DNA of 64,000 nt from Tetracentron sinense (Eukaryota > Streptophyta > Magnoliopsida > Trochodendrales > Trochodendraceae): the NCBI GenBank assembly GCA_015143295.1, contig CM026554.1, positions 54,620,627 to 54,684,626 of the forward strand. Reading direction: 5' to 3'. Numbering within the stretch: the first letter of the stretch is position 1; every line of letters starts with the position of its first letter. This document shows, one piece after another, positions 22,508-36,000 of this stretch. The translations under genes and the position numbers were made by a program. A model generated the notes under the pieces. That model made no database searches. It was given only the letters and a program-made list of their open reading frames with translations, and was not told the DNA's origin.

Positions 22508-22860
22508 CCTTCAACTCCCATTAACTCGGGTTAGTTTTTTTTAACCCTTTAGTTAAATTTGTTTTCCTTTCTAAAAACCAAGGGTAGATGGGTGAACTCT
22601 AAGGGTGGATGAATCTTAACCACAGTTAAAAGGGGTTAGAAGGGGGACACATGACAAGAAAATGGGAGTCGAGACGCGACCAAGGAGGTGATTATTTTCC
22701 TATTGCTTATCGCCTCACAAACGTCCTTCGATTATCCTTGAATCATGGTTAATAAGTTTTAACTCTTATGGTTAATTTATTTTTAAAATTGGGTTAGATA
22801 CATTAGTTATGATTAATTTATCTTCAATCCCTTTTTATGTCACATGGCGGATGCAAGACC
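22508..22860. repeat. TTAACC-type foldback repeat copy
   Basis: It carries the recurrent words GGATGAATCTTAACCACAGT, AAAAGGGG and ACACATG, then a second arm with GGTTAATAAGTTTTAACTC. The same words recur at 7020-7320, 30186-30730, 35641-36232 and 41735-41885. Non-coding. Confidence 0.5.
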
Positions 22861-24093
22861 AGGCAAGACGATTTTGGTCCAGACCAAATCCAATCCCCAA
22901 TTAAAATTAGTTAAAAGAAGACAAGCAGCGAGAAAAAGGGCGACGAGACACCTCAGCTCCACTAGCACCGAGGAGCAGATTATTCTCACTCTTTGACTCG
23001 CTCAAGTCGAGATCTTAGTAACCCAAACCTCCTAACCTGCTACTAGCTCTCGCTTTCACATCGGGAGCTCGATTTCAATTTCTGTAAATCTCACTCTCAC
23101 CTGAAGGTACGGTTTTTGTGTAAAGTTTCATTTTTATCATAATTATTTTTAATGTTAAATAGAGTGTATTTTGTTATTTTTCTCTTTAGGGTACAAAATT
23201 TATATAAGATTTGTTATTATTAGTGATCTTGTAATTGAATTTATAATGATATATTTAATATTCAATAGTCATCTTGTTTGTTGTGATGACAAATTTGAAT
23301 TACGAATGATTTTATCAATTTTCTATTAGAGTTTATAAAAGTAAAACACATATATTTACATCTATAAGTAATTTTCAAGAACAGAAAGTATATATTTTAT
23401 GTATATATATAGGCGCTCTCGACCCTATCTTTAATATTATAATGCGAGAGAGAGGCATAGCCAAATATTTTCGAAATTCCCAAACTACCTTTATATAAAA
23501 TAAAACTTTGATTCAATATTTTACATTTTAATGTGTTAATGTTTTAGTGTGATTCCTAAACTGTTCCTTATTTATTTAAATAATAGAAACACAGCCAATT
23601 GCAATTGAACTCGAGGAGAGTTCAATCTCACCCGCAGGTTAACATGTGTCCCTTTTAACTATGGATAACTCATTTCCGTCATATGCATCACACGTGTCAC
23701 CCGCTAGTCCTAAATTGAAATGTGACGCTCTCGCTCTCGCTCTCGCTCCCGCTCTACGCGCTCTGGTTACTTAGGTCGAGATATCATGACACTGTTCGCT
23801 GCCGCTCCATTTCCCACCGGTCTAACCCATGAGACAGATGTAATTAGAAAGAAAAAAAAAATAAACAGAACCCTGAAACATCTCAGACGCAGAATACGCA
23901 CTCCCCTTCAGATCTGGGCTGTATTTTCTAACCAGACTTCGAAAACTCACCAAACCCTCTATTTTTCAAAACCATAGAACCTCAAAATTTTCGGTAAATT
24001 CGACTCAATCGTGTCTTCCTGCAGCTACTGTGGGAAGCCCTAAGCCCATTTGCTTGCAAAATCATTGGAAAACTGGCTCTGGAGGATCCATAA
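22861..24093 (+). promoter_or_regulatory. Upstream region and 5' UTR of TPLATE
   Basis: Part of this stretch is the 5' UTR of TPLATE (probably from about 23860). A UTR-like segment at 22980-23107 ends in a possible donor (CTGAAG|GTACGG), so a non-coding first exon with a long UTR intron is possible. A CTCTCG-type microsatellite lies at 23726-23756. The stretch at 23580-23710 carries another TTAACC-type repeat arm. No other gene is recognised. Confidence 0.45.
23726..23756. repeat. CTCTCG hexanucleotide microsatellite
   Basis: Repeated GCTCTC units with one interruption lie about 340 bases upstream of the TPLATE start codon. Confidence 0.7.
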
Positions 24094-27000
24094 ATGGACA
24101 TCCTCTTCGCTCAGATCCAGGCTGATTTGCGCTCGAACGACGCTCTCCGTCAATCCGGCGCTCTTCTTCAAGCTCTCCAGCAATCTGCCGCCGGCAGGGA
24201 CATCTCAGTGATCGCAAAATCCGCATGTGAAGAGATCGTCGCGTCTCCGGCGTCGGCAGTCTGCAAGAAGCTTGCTTTCGATCTCATCCGGTCAACTCGT
24301 CTCACCGCCGATCTATGGGAGACTGTGTGCACCGGCATTCGCACCGACCTCGACTTTCCCGATCCCGATGTCACTGCTGCTGCTGTCTCGATTCTTGCTG
24401 CAATTCCTTCGTATCGTCTCGGTAAGCTCATTGCGGACTGCAATAAGGAAATATCCAGATGTTTTGATTCTACGAGTGATAATCTCCGCTTCTCTATCAC
24501 CGAGACCCTAGGCTGCATTCTAGCACGGGATGATCTTGTTATTCTCTGCGAAAACAACGTGAATTTGCTCGACAGGGTCTCCAATTGGTGGAGACGGATG
24601 GGGCAGAACATGCTTGATCGATCTGATGCAGTTTCAAAGGTTGCGTTTGAGTCTGTGGGGAGGTTGTTTCAGGAGTTTGATTCCAAAAGGATGAGCAGAT
24701 TGGCTGGGGATAAGCTTGTTGATAGTGAGAATTCGCTTGCAATTCGGTCGAACTGGGTTTCATCGATGATTGATTTTGTTTGGAGGAAGCGGAATGCTTT
24801 AATGGCAAGATCATTGATTCTTCCCATTGAGAGTTTCAGGGCTACTGTATTTCCAGTTGTTTATGCCGTGAAGGCCGTCGCTTCAGGTGCAGTTGAGGTT
24901 TTTCAGAAGCTCTCAAAATCCTCTGGTAATGCTGGTAGCAATGAGAATATGCTGGATTCTGGGAATGCAGAGAAAGTTGTGGGAGTCTCAGATGTGGTTT
25001 CACATTTGGTGCCATTCTTGGTGTCATTGGATCCGGCTTTGATTTTTGAGGTAGGGATTAATATGTTGTATTTGGCTGATGTTCCTGGAGGGAAGCCCGA
25101 GTGGGCTTCGGCATCAATCACGGCAATTCTCACACTTTGGGATAGCCAAGAGTTCTCTTCTGCCAGAGAAAGCATCGTTAGGGCTGTCGTTACAAACCTA
25201 CACCTCCTAGATCTTCACATGCAGGTGTGGATCTCCTGCCTTCTCTCTGTAGTGTAGTGTTTAGATGGGGAAGCCATTCATCATCAATTCCGTGAGCCTA
25301 TTACGTGTAATACTAATGAGTAGTCTATTTCGTTTAGGTGTACTACTAATGAGTAGTCTATTTCATCCTAAACCATTCCATTTGTTCAAATTGGCTTCTC
25401 AATTCATTGTTTGTTTACCTTGCTGAAACTGTAAATTTTAGAACTTTATATCTCAAAAAGCGGCAGACAATTTCAAAACATTATATGGAAATCAGTTCAG
25501 TAACGGGCCTAACGACCATTGCAAATTAAAAAACCTGACTGAATGTTAAGAATCCTTGTTATCCTTTTTGATAGTGCAAGGAAGAAACTGACATAATCTC
25601 TAACCAAGTACATAACTATATTAACTCACTAGTATAGTCTAAAAGGTGTTCTTTATTTTTATTTACATATCATTTCTCGTTCTATATCCATATGAGCACT
25701 TGTGGTAGAAGTTTTTGTATCCTGGATGTAATATTCTGTTATTTGGGCAAGCCTTTTCAAACCCTTTTCAGAATAATCATTTGATATTTTAGTTACTTTT
25801 TGGAGAAACATATCCGACTTCATGATCCAGTTGCATCTTGGAACCTTAATTGCTATTACTGTATTATTCTGGTTTCCTTCTGATGTATTCATCTATGATT
25901 TTGCAATAGTATGCTTCTAAAATCCTGCAAGTGGTACCCTAAGGAAAATAGTATCCCTTTTGTTGCAATGCGGTTACTCTACTATACTTTTATACCATTT
26001 TTATTAATTACTTCAGTTTTTTTAATGTTCATCTCTCTCTCTCTCTGTGTTTGTGTGTCCTGGAATCTGGTTATAAGTACTATACTGAGGTGAATTTGCA
26101 CTTCTAAATATATGATTGATTCGGCTATATAATGGTTACTGCCTTATTGTTCTACAACCTTGATTTGGAGGTTCAACTGGATGATATGATCCTTTATTTT
26201 ATCACCACCCAAAAAGTAAAATGCAATCATTGTTTAACTTTAGCAGTTACTATTGAGTGTAGTTCACAATTTTCAACTGCCTGTCTAGGCTTATTGTTCA
26301 GCTCTATAAGGTGAATCTGTACTCCTGGAGATTAGATCGGCTCAGCTTTATAATATCTACAATTGTTTTGCAGTGCTTTTTCAAAGGTTGTAAGGTAATG
26401 GCCCGATCCGTATTTCATCACCATCCTTTTGAGAGATCATTACTTAATATTGTTGCCAGTTACTTTTTGAGTTGTAACCCATGATATAACAACTACACTA
26501 AATTTATTGCTATGCTCTATATCAGTGTAATTGTTCTGCTTGATAATTGGTCAAGCTCAGCTATATATTGATTACCACTTTATTGTTTTGCAACCTTCTT
26601 TTCAAGGCTTTAAATTGATCGTCTGGTAAGAATTTTCATCACCATCAAGAAGAAATAAAAAGAAAGAAAGAATAAAAAGCGTCATTGCTTAGTGTTTTGA
26701 GCACTTATATAGGTGTAATCAATTATCCATCATCCATCTCAGACCAAAAACAAATAAAAATTATCCATCATCCATCCGTTGCACTTTCAATCTTACAAGG
26801 TGAAGTAGTTAAAACTTAAAAGTGGTTACTGCTTGTCTTGCTTCCTGCTAATTATCTATGCTTGAGGATATGAACATAGACATGACCAGGTATATTTATT
26901 CTGTTTGCAGGTTTCATTGTTTAAGAGGTTGCTTCTTATGGTGAGAAACTTGAGGGCAGAATCAGACCGTATGCATGCTCTAGCATGCATATGTCGGACA

Positions 27001-30000
27001 GCTCTATGTGTAGATCTTTTTGCAAAAGAAAGCGTCCGAAGAGGTCAGAAACCTCTGGCTGGAACTGATATCGCTTCACTTTTTGAGGATGTAAGAATAA
27101 AAGAGGATCTTAACAGTGCAAGAAGTAAAAGCTTATTTAGAGAAGAGCTAGTTGCATCACTGGTGGAAAGCTGTTTTCAATTATCTCTTCCTTTGCCCGA
27201 GCAGAAGAATTCTGGTACAGAGAGCAGAGTCATTGGAGCCTTAGCTTATGGAACTGGTTATGGCGCATTAAATTGGACAGAGCCAGCTTTGGAAGTAGTG
27301 GAAGTTTGTAGACCTTGTGTGAAATGGGACTGTGAGGGACGAACTTATGCTATAGATTGCTATCTAAAGTTGCTTGTTAGGTTGTGCCATATCTATGATA
27401 CCAGAGGAGGTGTTAAAAGGGTTAAAGATGGGGCTTCTCAGGATCAGATTTTAAATGAAACAAGGTTACAGAATTTGCAACGTGAGCTTGTAAAAGATCT
27501 ACGTGAGGTTCGTTAACTCTTTCTTCAAAATTAAAACACTACACTTTCTAACGGTCTAGCATGTTAACTATGCTTTTATGTCGCTGAGAATTCTTTGTCA
27601 AGCCATTTATCACCCGCATTGAAAAATTACTTTGGTACTCTTAAGTGTAGCCATGTTTTACAAGCCTATGTTGTACATTTAAGTTGCCAATATGTAAGTA
27701 TGGTGTTTTTATGTACATCAGGTCAAGTATAATGTAGTAAATTAGAAAAAGTCAGACTTTGTCAGGGGTATTATTTTTATACGTGCATGATGTATGCAAT
27801 ATGTAGTAATGTACTACTCTAATATTTTGTAAGACATATTTCTGGTTTATTATTCAATTAATGGGCTGATTGTATTACTTTTTGCCGATCAATGATCTTC
27901 AAGTTACAGCTTGTGATCTCGAAGACTGTTGACCAATAAAATCTTAAAATTCATATTTCTTGACCTTTTCTTTGGGGACATTACATTTTCTCTACTCTAC
28001 TATTGCTAACTCAATAACATAATTAATATCGTCTTAGAATGCAGAAACGGCGAGGAAGAATTAGAAATGCTGAGAAAGTGGTAGAGGGTGAACTTTTCAG
28101 CTTAAGGGAGACTATAATCCTCTCCGGGCCCTTACAATAGAAGGGGGAGGAAGCTTGCAGAGACTCACAATTGTTAAGAGAACTGGTGAAGAGATAAGTG
28201 AATGGGATGAGTTCCCTGGTGGATAAATAGGGGGTTGGTGTCTTACAGAAAAATTTGGGCTAATAGGACGTTTTGAAGATCGAAGAGTACGTAGCAGTTA
28301 TCAAGTTGATCCTTCTATGTATTAATGGTAGCTGACTAATATAGTGTCATGTTTATAGGTTGAATGTTCCTATATCTCCTATGATTCCATTTCCATCTCA
28401 ACTGGGGACCTTGGATAAAGATCAACAATGGTATTCATATAAAAAAAATTCAAAATTTTCCATATGCGTAGCCAAGGGCAATAGATTTTAGACCTCCCAT
28501 ATTTTTTGTTTGATTGATAATGGTAGACCTCCACTTTTGTTTGAAATTTTGTGTTTGTTTTTTAGAGAGACCTGAAATTTATTTTGTGTCCTACATTGGT
28601 GGCACTTACTGTTATGGATTTATGGTTTCCTTTCCATTTCCCATGAGGGGTTGAACTTTTGGTGCATCTGCTCTTTTAGCAGTTTTATGTGGAGTGTGAA
28701 AAGTAATTAATAACAATTTTGTTGAAGACACTAGGACCTTACCAATCCAATAGTCTTAGAAGCAACGTGATCTTTTAGGCTCTTGTGAGAAAGGAGTTTT
28801 GGCGTGTCAATGTGTTTAAGTTAAGTCACAAGCTTGTTGAAAGTTGTAATCGCATCAAAATGCAAGGATTTCTTTTGGCTTTTATGAGAAAGGAGATATC
28901 TAAGGGTTTAGGTATGGTAAATCTATTACCTTTGGAATGCTAGAGAGGTGGAAATTTCTTTAGTGGAATCTTTAAATTGAATTCTGATTACAGTTTGATG
29001 GGTGTTCAGTCTAGTCAAGAGTGGAGGGTCTCTTACATATGATTAGAGTGGTTTGATAGATTTTCACAAGGTTTATTGGGAAATTTTCTATAGAGGTTAG
29101 AGTTAGTGGTCCTTTTCGAAGGTTTTAAAATTTTCCTTGAGGTATTCATTGGCTTTCTTGTGTTAAAGATGGTTCTCTCTATCTTATTAGATGGGATTCT
29201 AAATGTTGGGAAATGACTTGGTTCTTTCGGAGTAAACCTATATTAATATGTGGTTTTTCTTTTGGGGGTATTGTTTGGCAGAATTTCTAGTTAGGGATTT
29301 GTATTTAGGACTCTATAAATGGCCTAGGCAAGATGCTCATTGTTTTTTTGAGGATTGGGGGGGGGGGGGGGGTCTTTACCCGTGGACATAACTTGATGAA
29401 CCACATATATTTTGTGTTGTGGTTGTGTGTTTCTTTCTTTTCTTTATGTTCTCATGTTGCCATCGACCCTATGATCAGTTTCCACTTAACAACTGGTATC
29501 CTAGCTTATAGGTAAAGCCTGTTTAAGAATCGCTGGCATAACAATTGGCATCAAAGCAATAGGTAAAACCTATCAAGAATATCTGACACAACAATTGGTA
29601 TCAGAGCGAGGTTTGGGTTTGCGATGGTTATGATGGTTTTGAACATGGTTCAAGTTGGAGAAAATCGAGTAGAAGAACAATTTTGGCCCATGACAAGTCA
29701 AAATTCAAGACCTACTGATGCAATAGGGTTTACATTAGGTGTTGACGATGAAGACGAAGACATTGATTTATGTGTAGTTATCTAAGCTTTGCTTGGACTT
29801 GATTTGCATGTGACAAGGTTAATAGGAATATCCCATAGGGTGTGATGAATATGACAAACAAGAAGCGCACTTAGGTTGCCTGATAGAATTCAAGCCAAGG
29901 TGTTGGGAAGTGTCTCAAATTTATTCCGAGTAAACCTCTATTATTATGCGGCTTTTATTTTGGGGAAATTCCTAGGTAGTTAGGCATTTGTATCTAAGAA

Positions 30001-33000
30001 TATAAGCTGGCCTAAGGTAAATGCTTATATATTGTTGAGGATGCATAAGTGAGCAGGGCTTAGACAGATGGGAGTTTTTCACTGCACAATACTCAGGGGC
30101 GGAGCTAGGTGGGGGCCTGTGGGGCACGTGCCCCCACTCAACTTTTGAAAAAACTTTTTTTTTTAAAGATGCATAGCCATGGGAGAGATCGAATCACAAC
30201 CAATCGCAATTGAACTTGGGGAGAGTTCAATCACACCCATAGGTCAACATGTGTCTCTTTTAACCCCCATTAACCATAGTTAATATTCATTAACCCTTAG
30301 GATTCAACATTCTAATTTTGGTTTTTTAAATAAGATATTTAAAAAAATTAACATTAGGGTTAAGAAATTTTAACCCTAGGATTTAAATTTTTCTATAAAA
30401 CATCGAGGTTAGATCGATGAATCTTAAGGGTTAGTGAATCTTAATCATGGTTAATAGGGGTTAAAAAGGACATGTGTTGAGTGTTGACCTGTGGGTGTGA
30501 TTGAATTGTTCCCGAGTCCAATCGCGATTGGCTGTGATCTGAACTCGCCTTAGGAATGGGGACATGAACTCAGGGAGAGTTCAATTGCTCCCACAACACA
30601 TGGCCCTTTTGACCTCTATTAATTGGGATTAAGCTTCACTAACCCTAGGGGTTCAATAATATAACATTATTTTAAAATAATAATAATAATAAATATTAAT
30701 CCTAAGATTTAAAATTTTTAACCAGAGTTGAACAATTATACTATACTATTCAACTATTTAATAGGTATAGCCATGAGGCAAGTGGGCAACGTTCTTTGAA
30801 CTATTTAAAACAAAATATATCATCTATAGCATGTTATTTAATTATTTGACTGGACATAGCCATGGGGCAAGGGTGTAAATAAGGAGAAACAATAACCGTA
30901 AGATATGTATGAAATATATGAGCGAAATGCCCCAAAAACTTCATAAAAAATAATAGTTCGGGGCCTACGCCCCGAACCCCCATCATCCTTAGATTCAGAT
31001 TATTTTGTACCAACTTAAAAGTTTTTTACAATCTATCGACAATTACTACCAATTTTTTATGAGCCATCACGTGCCCCCACTACTAGAAAATCCTGCCTCC
31101 GCCCCTGACAATACTGATGATAGTTTTCCACTGTAAAGGCTTGCAAACATCTTGATAGAGATTATTAAGATGACCTATGTTGACTCACTTGAAGCGTCTT
31201 TCCACTAGTTTATGGGAGGTTAATGTAATTAGAAATTCCTTGGCTGAAGGTTACAGTCATGAGAACATCTTTGACAGTTGTGCTACAGTCACGAGACTCA
31301 CGTCAGCTTTGACAGTTATGGAACATTTAGACACCTCTTTTTTGCATAGGGCTAACCTGTTTAAATATTTTTGTTTTCACCTCTTGAATTGATAAGCATC
31401 ATTAAGGGGACTCTTTGGAATACTGTCATTGTTTATTTGTACCTTAACTGTGTTGTTGGAGATATGCTACAGACTTATTATTTACATGCTAATGCCTTAC
31501 ACCAGTCACCAGCTGATATTCACTAAAATGTTGTCTTGCTGATTGGCCAAAACTTTCTCATTACCTTATCATATTTGAAGAAAATGACAGCAATTGCTCA
31601 ATGGATTAATGTTTAAATACTTTTTTTTCAACTATGTTATTCAGTTTCAATGTGTTTTTCATTCTTTAATTCTCTGTATTCTGTTTTGTATTCATTTTTT
31701 CCACTTATTTCAAGTCATTTTGATTATAAAGAGTACTGGATTCTTCCATTGATTTCCTCCTAGAATTCTTGAAGCATACATACGTATGTTAGTCTCTATG
31801 GATATCATCTTCATATGTTCATATGTTTTTCCCACTGAGTAGGTAAATACACCAAGAATATGTGCTCGCCTGATATGGGCTGTTGCAGAACACATCGATG
31901 TAGAAGGTTTGGATCCACTTCTAGCTGATGACCCCGAGGATCCTCTGAATATTATTATATCAAATATCCGCAAGCTCTTGTTTAATCTAGATTCATCTGC
32001 AACTACATCAAATAGGCTTCAAGATGTTCAGGCAGTTCTTCTATGTGCTCAACGTTTGGGATCACGTCACCCTAGGGCAGGGCAACTGTTGACAAAAGAG
32101 CTAGAAGATTTTAGAAACAATGGCTTGGCTGATTCTGTCAATAAGCATCAGTGCCGTCTGATATTGCAGAGAATTAAATATGTCACAAGTCATTCGGAAA
32201 GCAGGTGAACATTATTTTTCGTTTTGATAAATCTCAGCGTGAAAGAGATCAGATAAATTCGTGATCATTTTTTTTCTTCTTTTTCTTGTTGTTTTTTTTG
32301 ATCGATAATCAAGTCATAACAGAAAACTGTCTTAAGGTAATCTGTATTTTACTGGAATACCATGATACAGATCATATGCGACATATTCAACTAGACATAA
32401 GTTTTATATATTTAGGGAACACAAATGTAGAAGAACTGTACTTCTATACGGTATTTTCTATCTCCAATATGACTTGTCTTTAAACCCTTGAATGATATTC
32501 CTTATATTGATATGGTCTCTTCCTCTTAGGGGAAACAACGTGCTACATTCTGAACTTTGAAATTCATGCTTATCCTTTAGTTTGATAGTTACTCTTTTTT
32601 CATCCTCTTATGGATGTCTTTGTCTACTTCAATATTTAGTTAAAACCCTCCAAAAGTGAGGACATCTTGTTCCGCTTTCAACTACAAGAAATCTATATCT
32701 ACATCATACTTTGGAAGTTTCTGAATGGCTTAAAGCTCTCTATTTAAGGAAAACTTAGAAGTGTTTTTGCTGGAAGCTGAAGGAATTCTTCACTTGGATC
32801 AATTATGAGCCCAAACTAGGTTGAATAGTATGATTTTCTTTGAATTTTCTCTCTTATATCATTCAACCACAATTTGATAAATAGACAATAAAATACAGAA
32901 CAAGGGGGGAGGCCTATAAGTAGGGGTTACAAGTACAACGATCCTTCCAATACTAGTAGACAATTAACATATGGACAACCAGACACATCTTCATTAGTAT

Positions 33001-36000
33001 TGTTTCTGCAAATATGTGCAGTGTTATCTACCAAATATGTGCAGTGCTATCATCTGTGTCCTGCTCAAACCAGTGATATCTAAGTGCCTATGCCTTTGTC
33101 TAAAAGGCATCTGAAGCCTCATTGATGCGTTTAATCGCTTTCAATGTCACTCGATCAAAAGGAGCTTTTGTGCAACCTACCAAAGAAAGCCAAAATTCCT
33201 ATCCGGACCGGCAGGGTTGAGACAAAAAATGTTCACTTTCTGTATGTTAGACTTGAGCTGTAGGTGTTTTTTTTTTATCGGTAATGCATCCGACATATAT
33301 ATATAAATGTGGGGTAAATAAAAACTTACAAACGGCTCGAAAAAGCACAAGGGATCACAAAGATCTTGAACCCATAGGCTAAGACTTGAGCTGTAGGTTT
33401 AAAACCCAGAACTGATGCATTATTTTTAATTACCTTTTTTTTTTCCTACATCTTCCATCCATTTTCATTATAGCAGCGTGCTGCTTAAAACAATACACCA
33501 TGGTTTATTGATATAAAATTCATGTCTGTAACTTCTATTTAGTACATGGAGGATACTTTTCATGCTAGAGATGAATAAAAATCATTACTTTTATTAACTG
33601 TTATTTGTTAATTTTATTTTATTTCCGTAGAATAGATCTGCATTATCATGCATGGGTGGTTGAGGTTAATTGTGTTTCATTTTTTCAGGTGGGCTGGGGT
33701 TAGTGAAAGCAGAGGAGATTACCCATTTAGCCATCACAAATTTACTGTTCAGTTTTATGAAGCATCTGCAGCTCAAGATAGAAAGTTGGAAGGATTGGTT
33801 CACAAGGCCATTCAGGAGCTTTGGAGGCCAGATCCTAGTGAATTGACTCTTTTGCTGACAAAAGGCAATGACTCTACTTTCCTCAAGGTGCCTCCAAGTG
33901 CATTTACATTAACTGGTAGTAGTGATCCCTGCTATGTTGAGGCTTATCATTTGACAGATTCAAGTGATGGAAGGATCACACTGCATCTAAAGGTTAAGCC
34001 TTTTCTCTACTCAAACCAGTTTTGATGCTTTCGTGCCTTTTAGTTATATTATGGCAATCAAATAACCTTTCTCTATTCAAACCAGTTCCGATGCTTTTGT
34101 GCCTTTCAATTGTATTTTGGAAATTAAGTACTGTATAATATTGTCATTGGTTCAAGGTTTTCAATAAACTACAATACTGCATATTCTTCTACAGAAAGAA
34201 AGAAGATTTTTGCATTATGTAACAGAGAAGATAATATCATGTAGCATCAGATAGTAACAAAGATGTACTTGACTCAAACATATCCAAAAAAATCATGCCA
34301 ACCTGTTACTTTGAAATGCCAATCAGATCCGATGCCAACTTAAATTTTTCTTGATCTGCGATGGTTGATTTTAGAGCCTGTGAATGTTATATTTCTTAAG
34401 ATGCATGTTCAATTAAAATCTCAATGAATAACTTTTCTAGGTGAAGCTTCGATTCATTTTCATTTGGTAGAGCTGCCATTGTCCTTATATAATTATTTAT
34501 TTAACTGTGGAGAGAGCTGCCCTTGCCCCTCTTATAATTATTTATTCAACAGTGGATATTATGTACAAATAAAAATTATTGTTTGTTTACTTTAGATCAT
34601 TGCATCAAGATATGAATGAATGCACACTTAGTTATATAGATTGATGGTGGCATGGCACGCAACAAAATCTGTATTCTGCTATTCCTGAACCTTTAGAAAA
34701 AAAAGATATAATTTAGCTATTTTCTACACAAGAGAGATGACTTTTTGACATTATGGATATATATTGGTCTTGTAGCGGATCAATAAGAACAATAAATGGA
34801 ACTATTGTTAGATAGAGAAATTATTTAAGACCATAGTTCAAAATATCGATACGTATCGGCCGATACGTACCGGTTTTTCAACCTACCGATACAGAGATAC
34901 GCCGGAAGGAAAAAAATGCAGCGTATCGCAACCGTATCGGACGTATCGGTGCGTATCGGTACCGATACGCACCGATACATGCGATACGCAGCTGTTTTAC
35001 GGTTTTTTTTTTTTTTTTCTTTAAGTATCGACCGATACTGTTCTAAGGGAGAGATTTAAAAAAAAAAAAAAGGGAGAGCTATAAAAAGATTCGACACTGA
35101 GGAAAAAAACCAAATTTTTTTCGGTTTTTTTATGCTGTGATTTTTTTTCGTGAAATCCCTATAGGGTTGGGTTCCCTTGTCTGTAACAGAAAAAGGAAAA
35201 AAGGAAAAAAAAAAAAAGGAGCAAGAAGGAAGAAAAGAGGAGAAAGGAGGAAGAAGAAGAGAGGAGGAAGGAAAAAAACCTGTAGCCGACGCCGTCGCCA
35301 TCGCCATCGCCGTCGCCGTCGCCAACGCCATGGCCATCGCCGTTGCCGAGGGTGAGTCTCCTCTTCCCCTCTTCTCTTCTCTTCTCTTCTCTGTTTCTCT
35401 TTTTTTTTTTTTTTTGATACCTGAATTTCGTAACTTACAAAATGGTTTAGGAATTAGGAAAGTGAATGGTCTTTTACGAAAAAAGATCCTAATTATTGAT
35501 TAATTACCAAAATGTACTTATTTATAAATATTTATTTTATTTTATTTTTTTTAAAATTTTAAAGACCCCTCCCTTACATTACTATTATGCCTTTAAAATA
35601 TTTCATAACCTCATAAATCCCCCTTAACAGTTCTTGAACTATGGTTAATAAGTTTTAACCACTATGGTTAATTTTTTTTTCTAAAAATCAAGATTAGATG
35701 CTTTAACCTCAAGGGTTATTGAATTTTAACCATAATTAAAGGGAGTTAAAGGTAACACGTTAAATTTTTTTTTCCATTAAAAAACTAAGGTTAGATGCTT
35801 TAACCCTAAGGCCTAAGGGTTAGTGAATCTTAACCACAGTTAAAGGGAGGGACACATTAATTTTTTTATTTTTTATTTCTAAAAACAAATGTCAGATGCT
35901 TTAACTCTAAGGGTTAGTGAATCTTAATCATAGTCAAAGGGAGTTAAAAGGGGACACATCATTTTTGTATTTTTTTTCTAAAAACCAAGGTTAGACTGTT

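Noticed and set aside
24168-25175. Antisense and shifted open frames over TPLATE exon 1
   Set aside because: They are shadows of the TPLATE reading frame, which is strongly supported by protein similarity and splice phase.
35056-35503. Ala/Met- and Lys/Arg-rich frames in TPLATE intron 4
   Set aside because: They come from GCC-triplet and purine-rich low-complexity DNA inside the hAT-like element; a captured exon cannot be excluded but is not supported.
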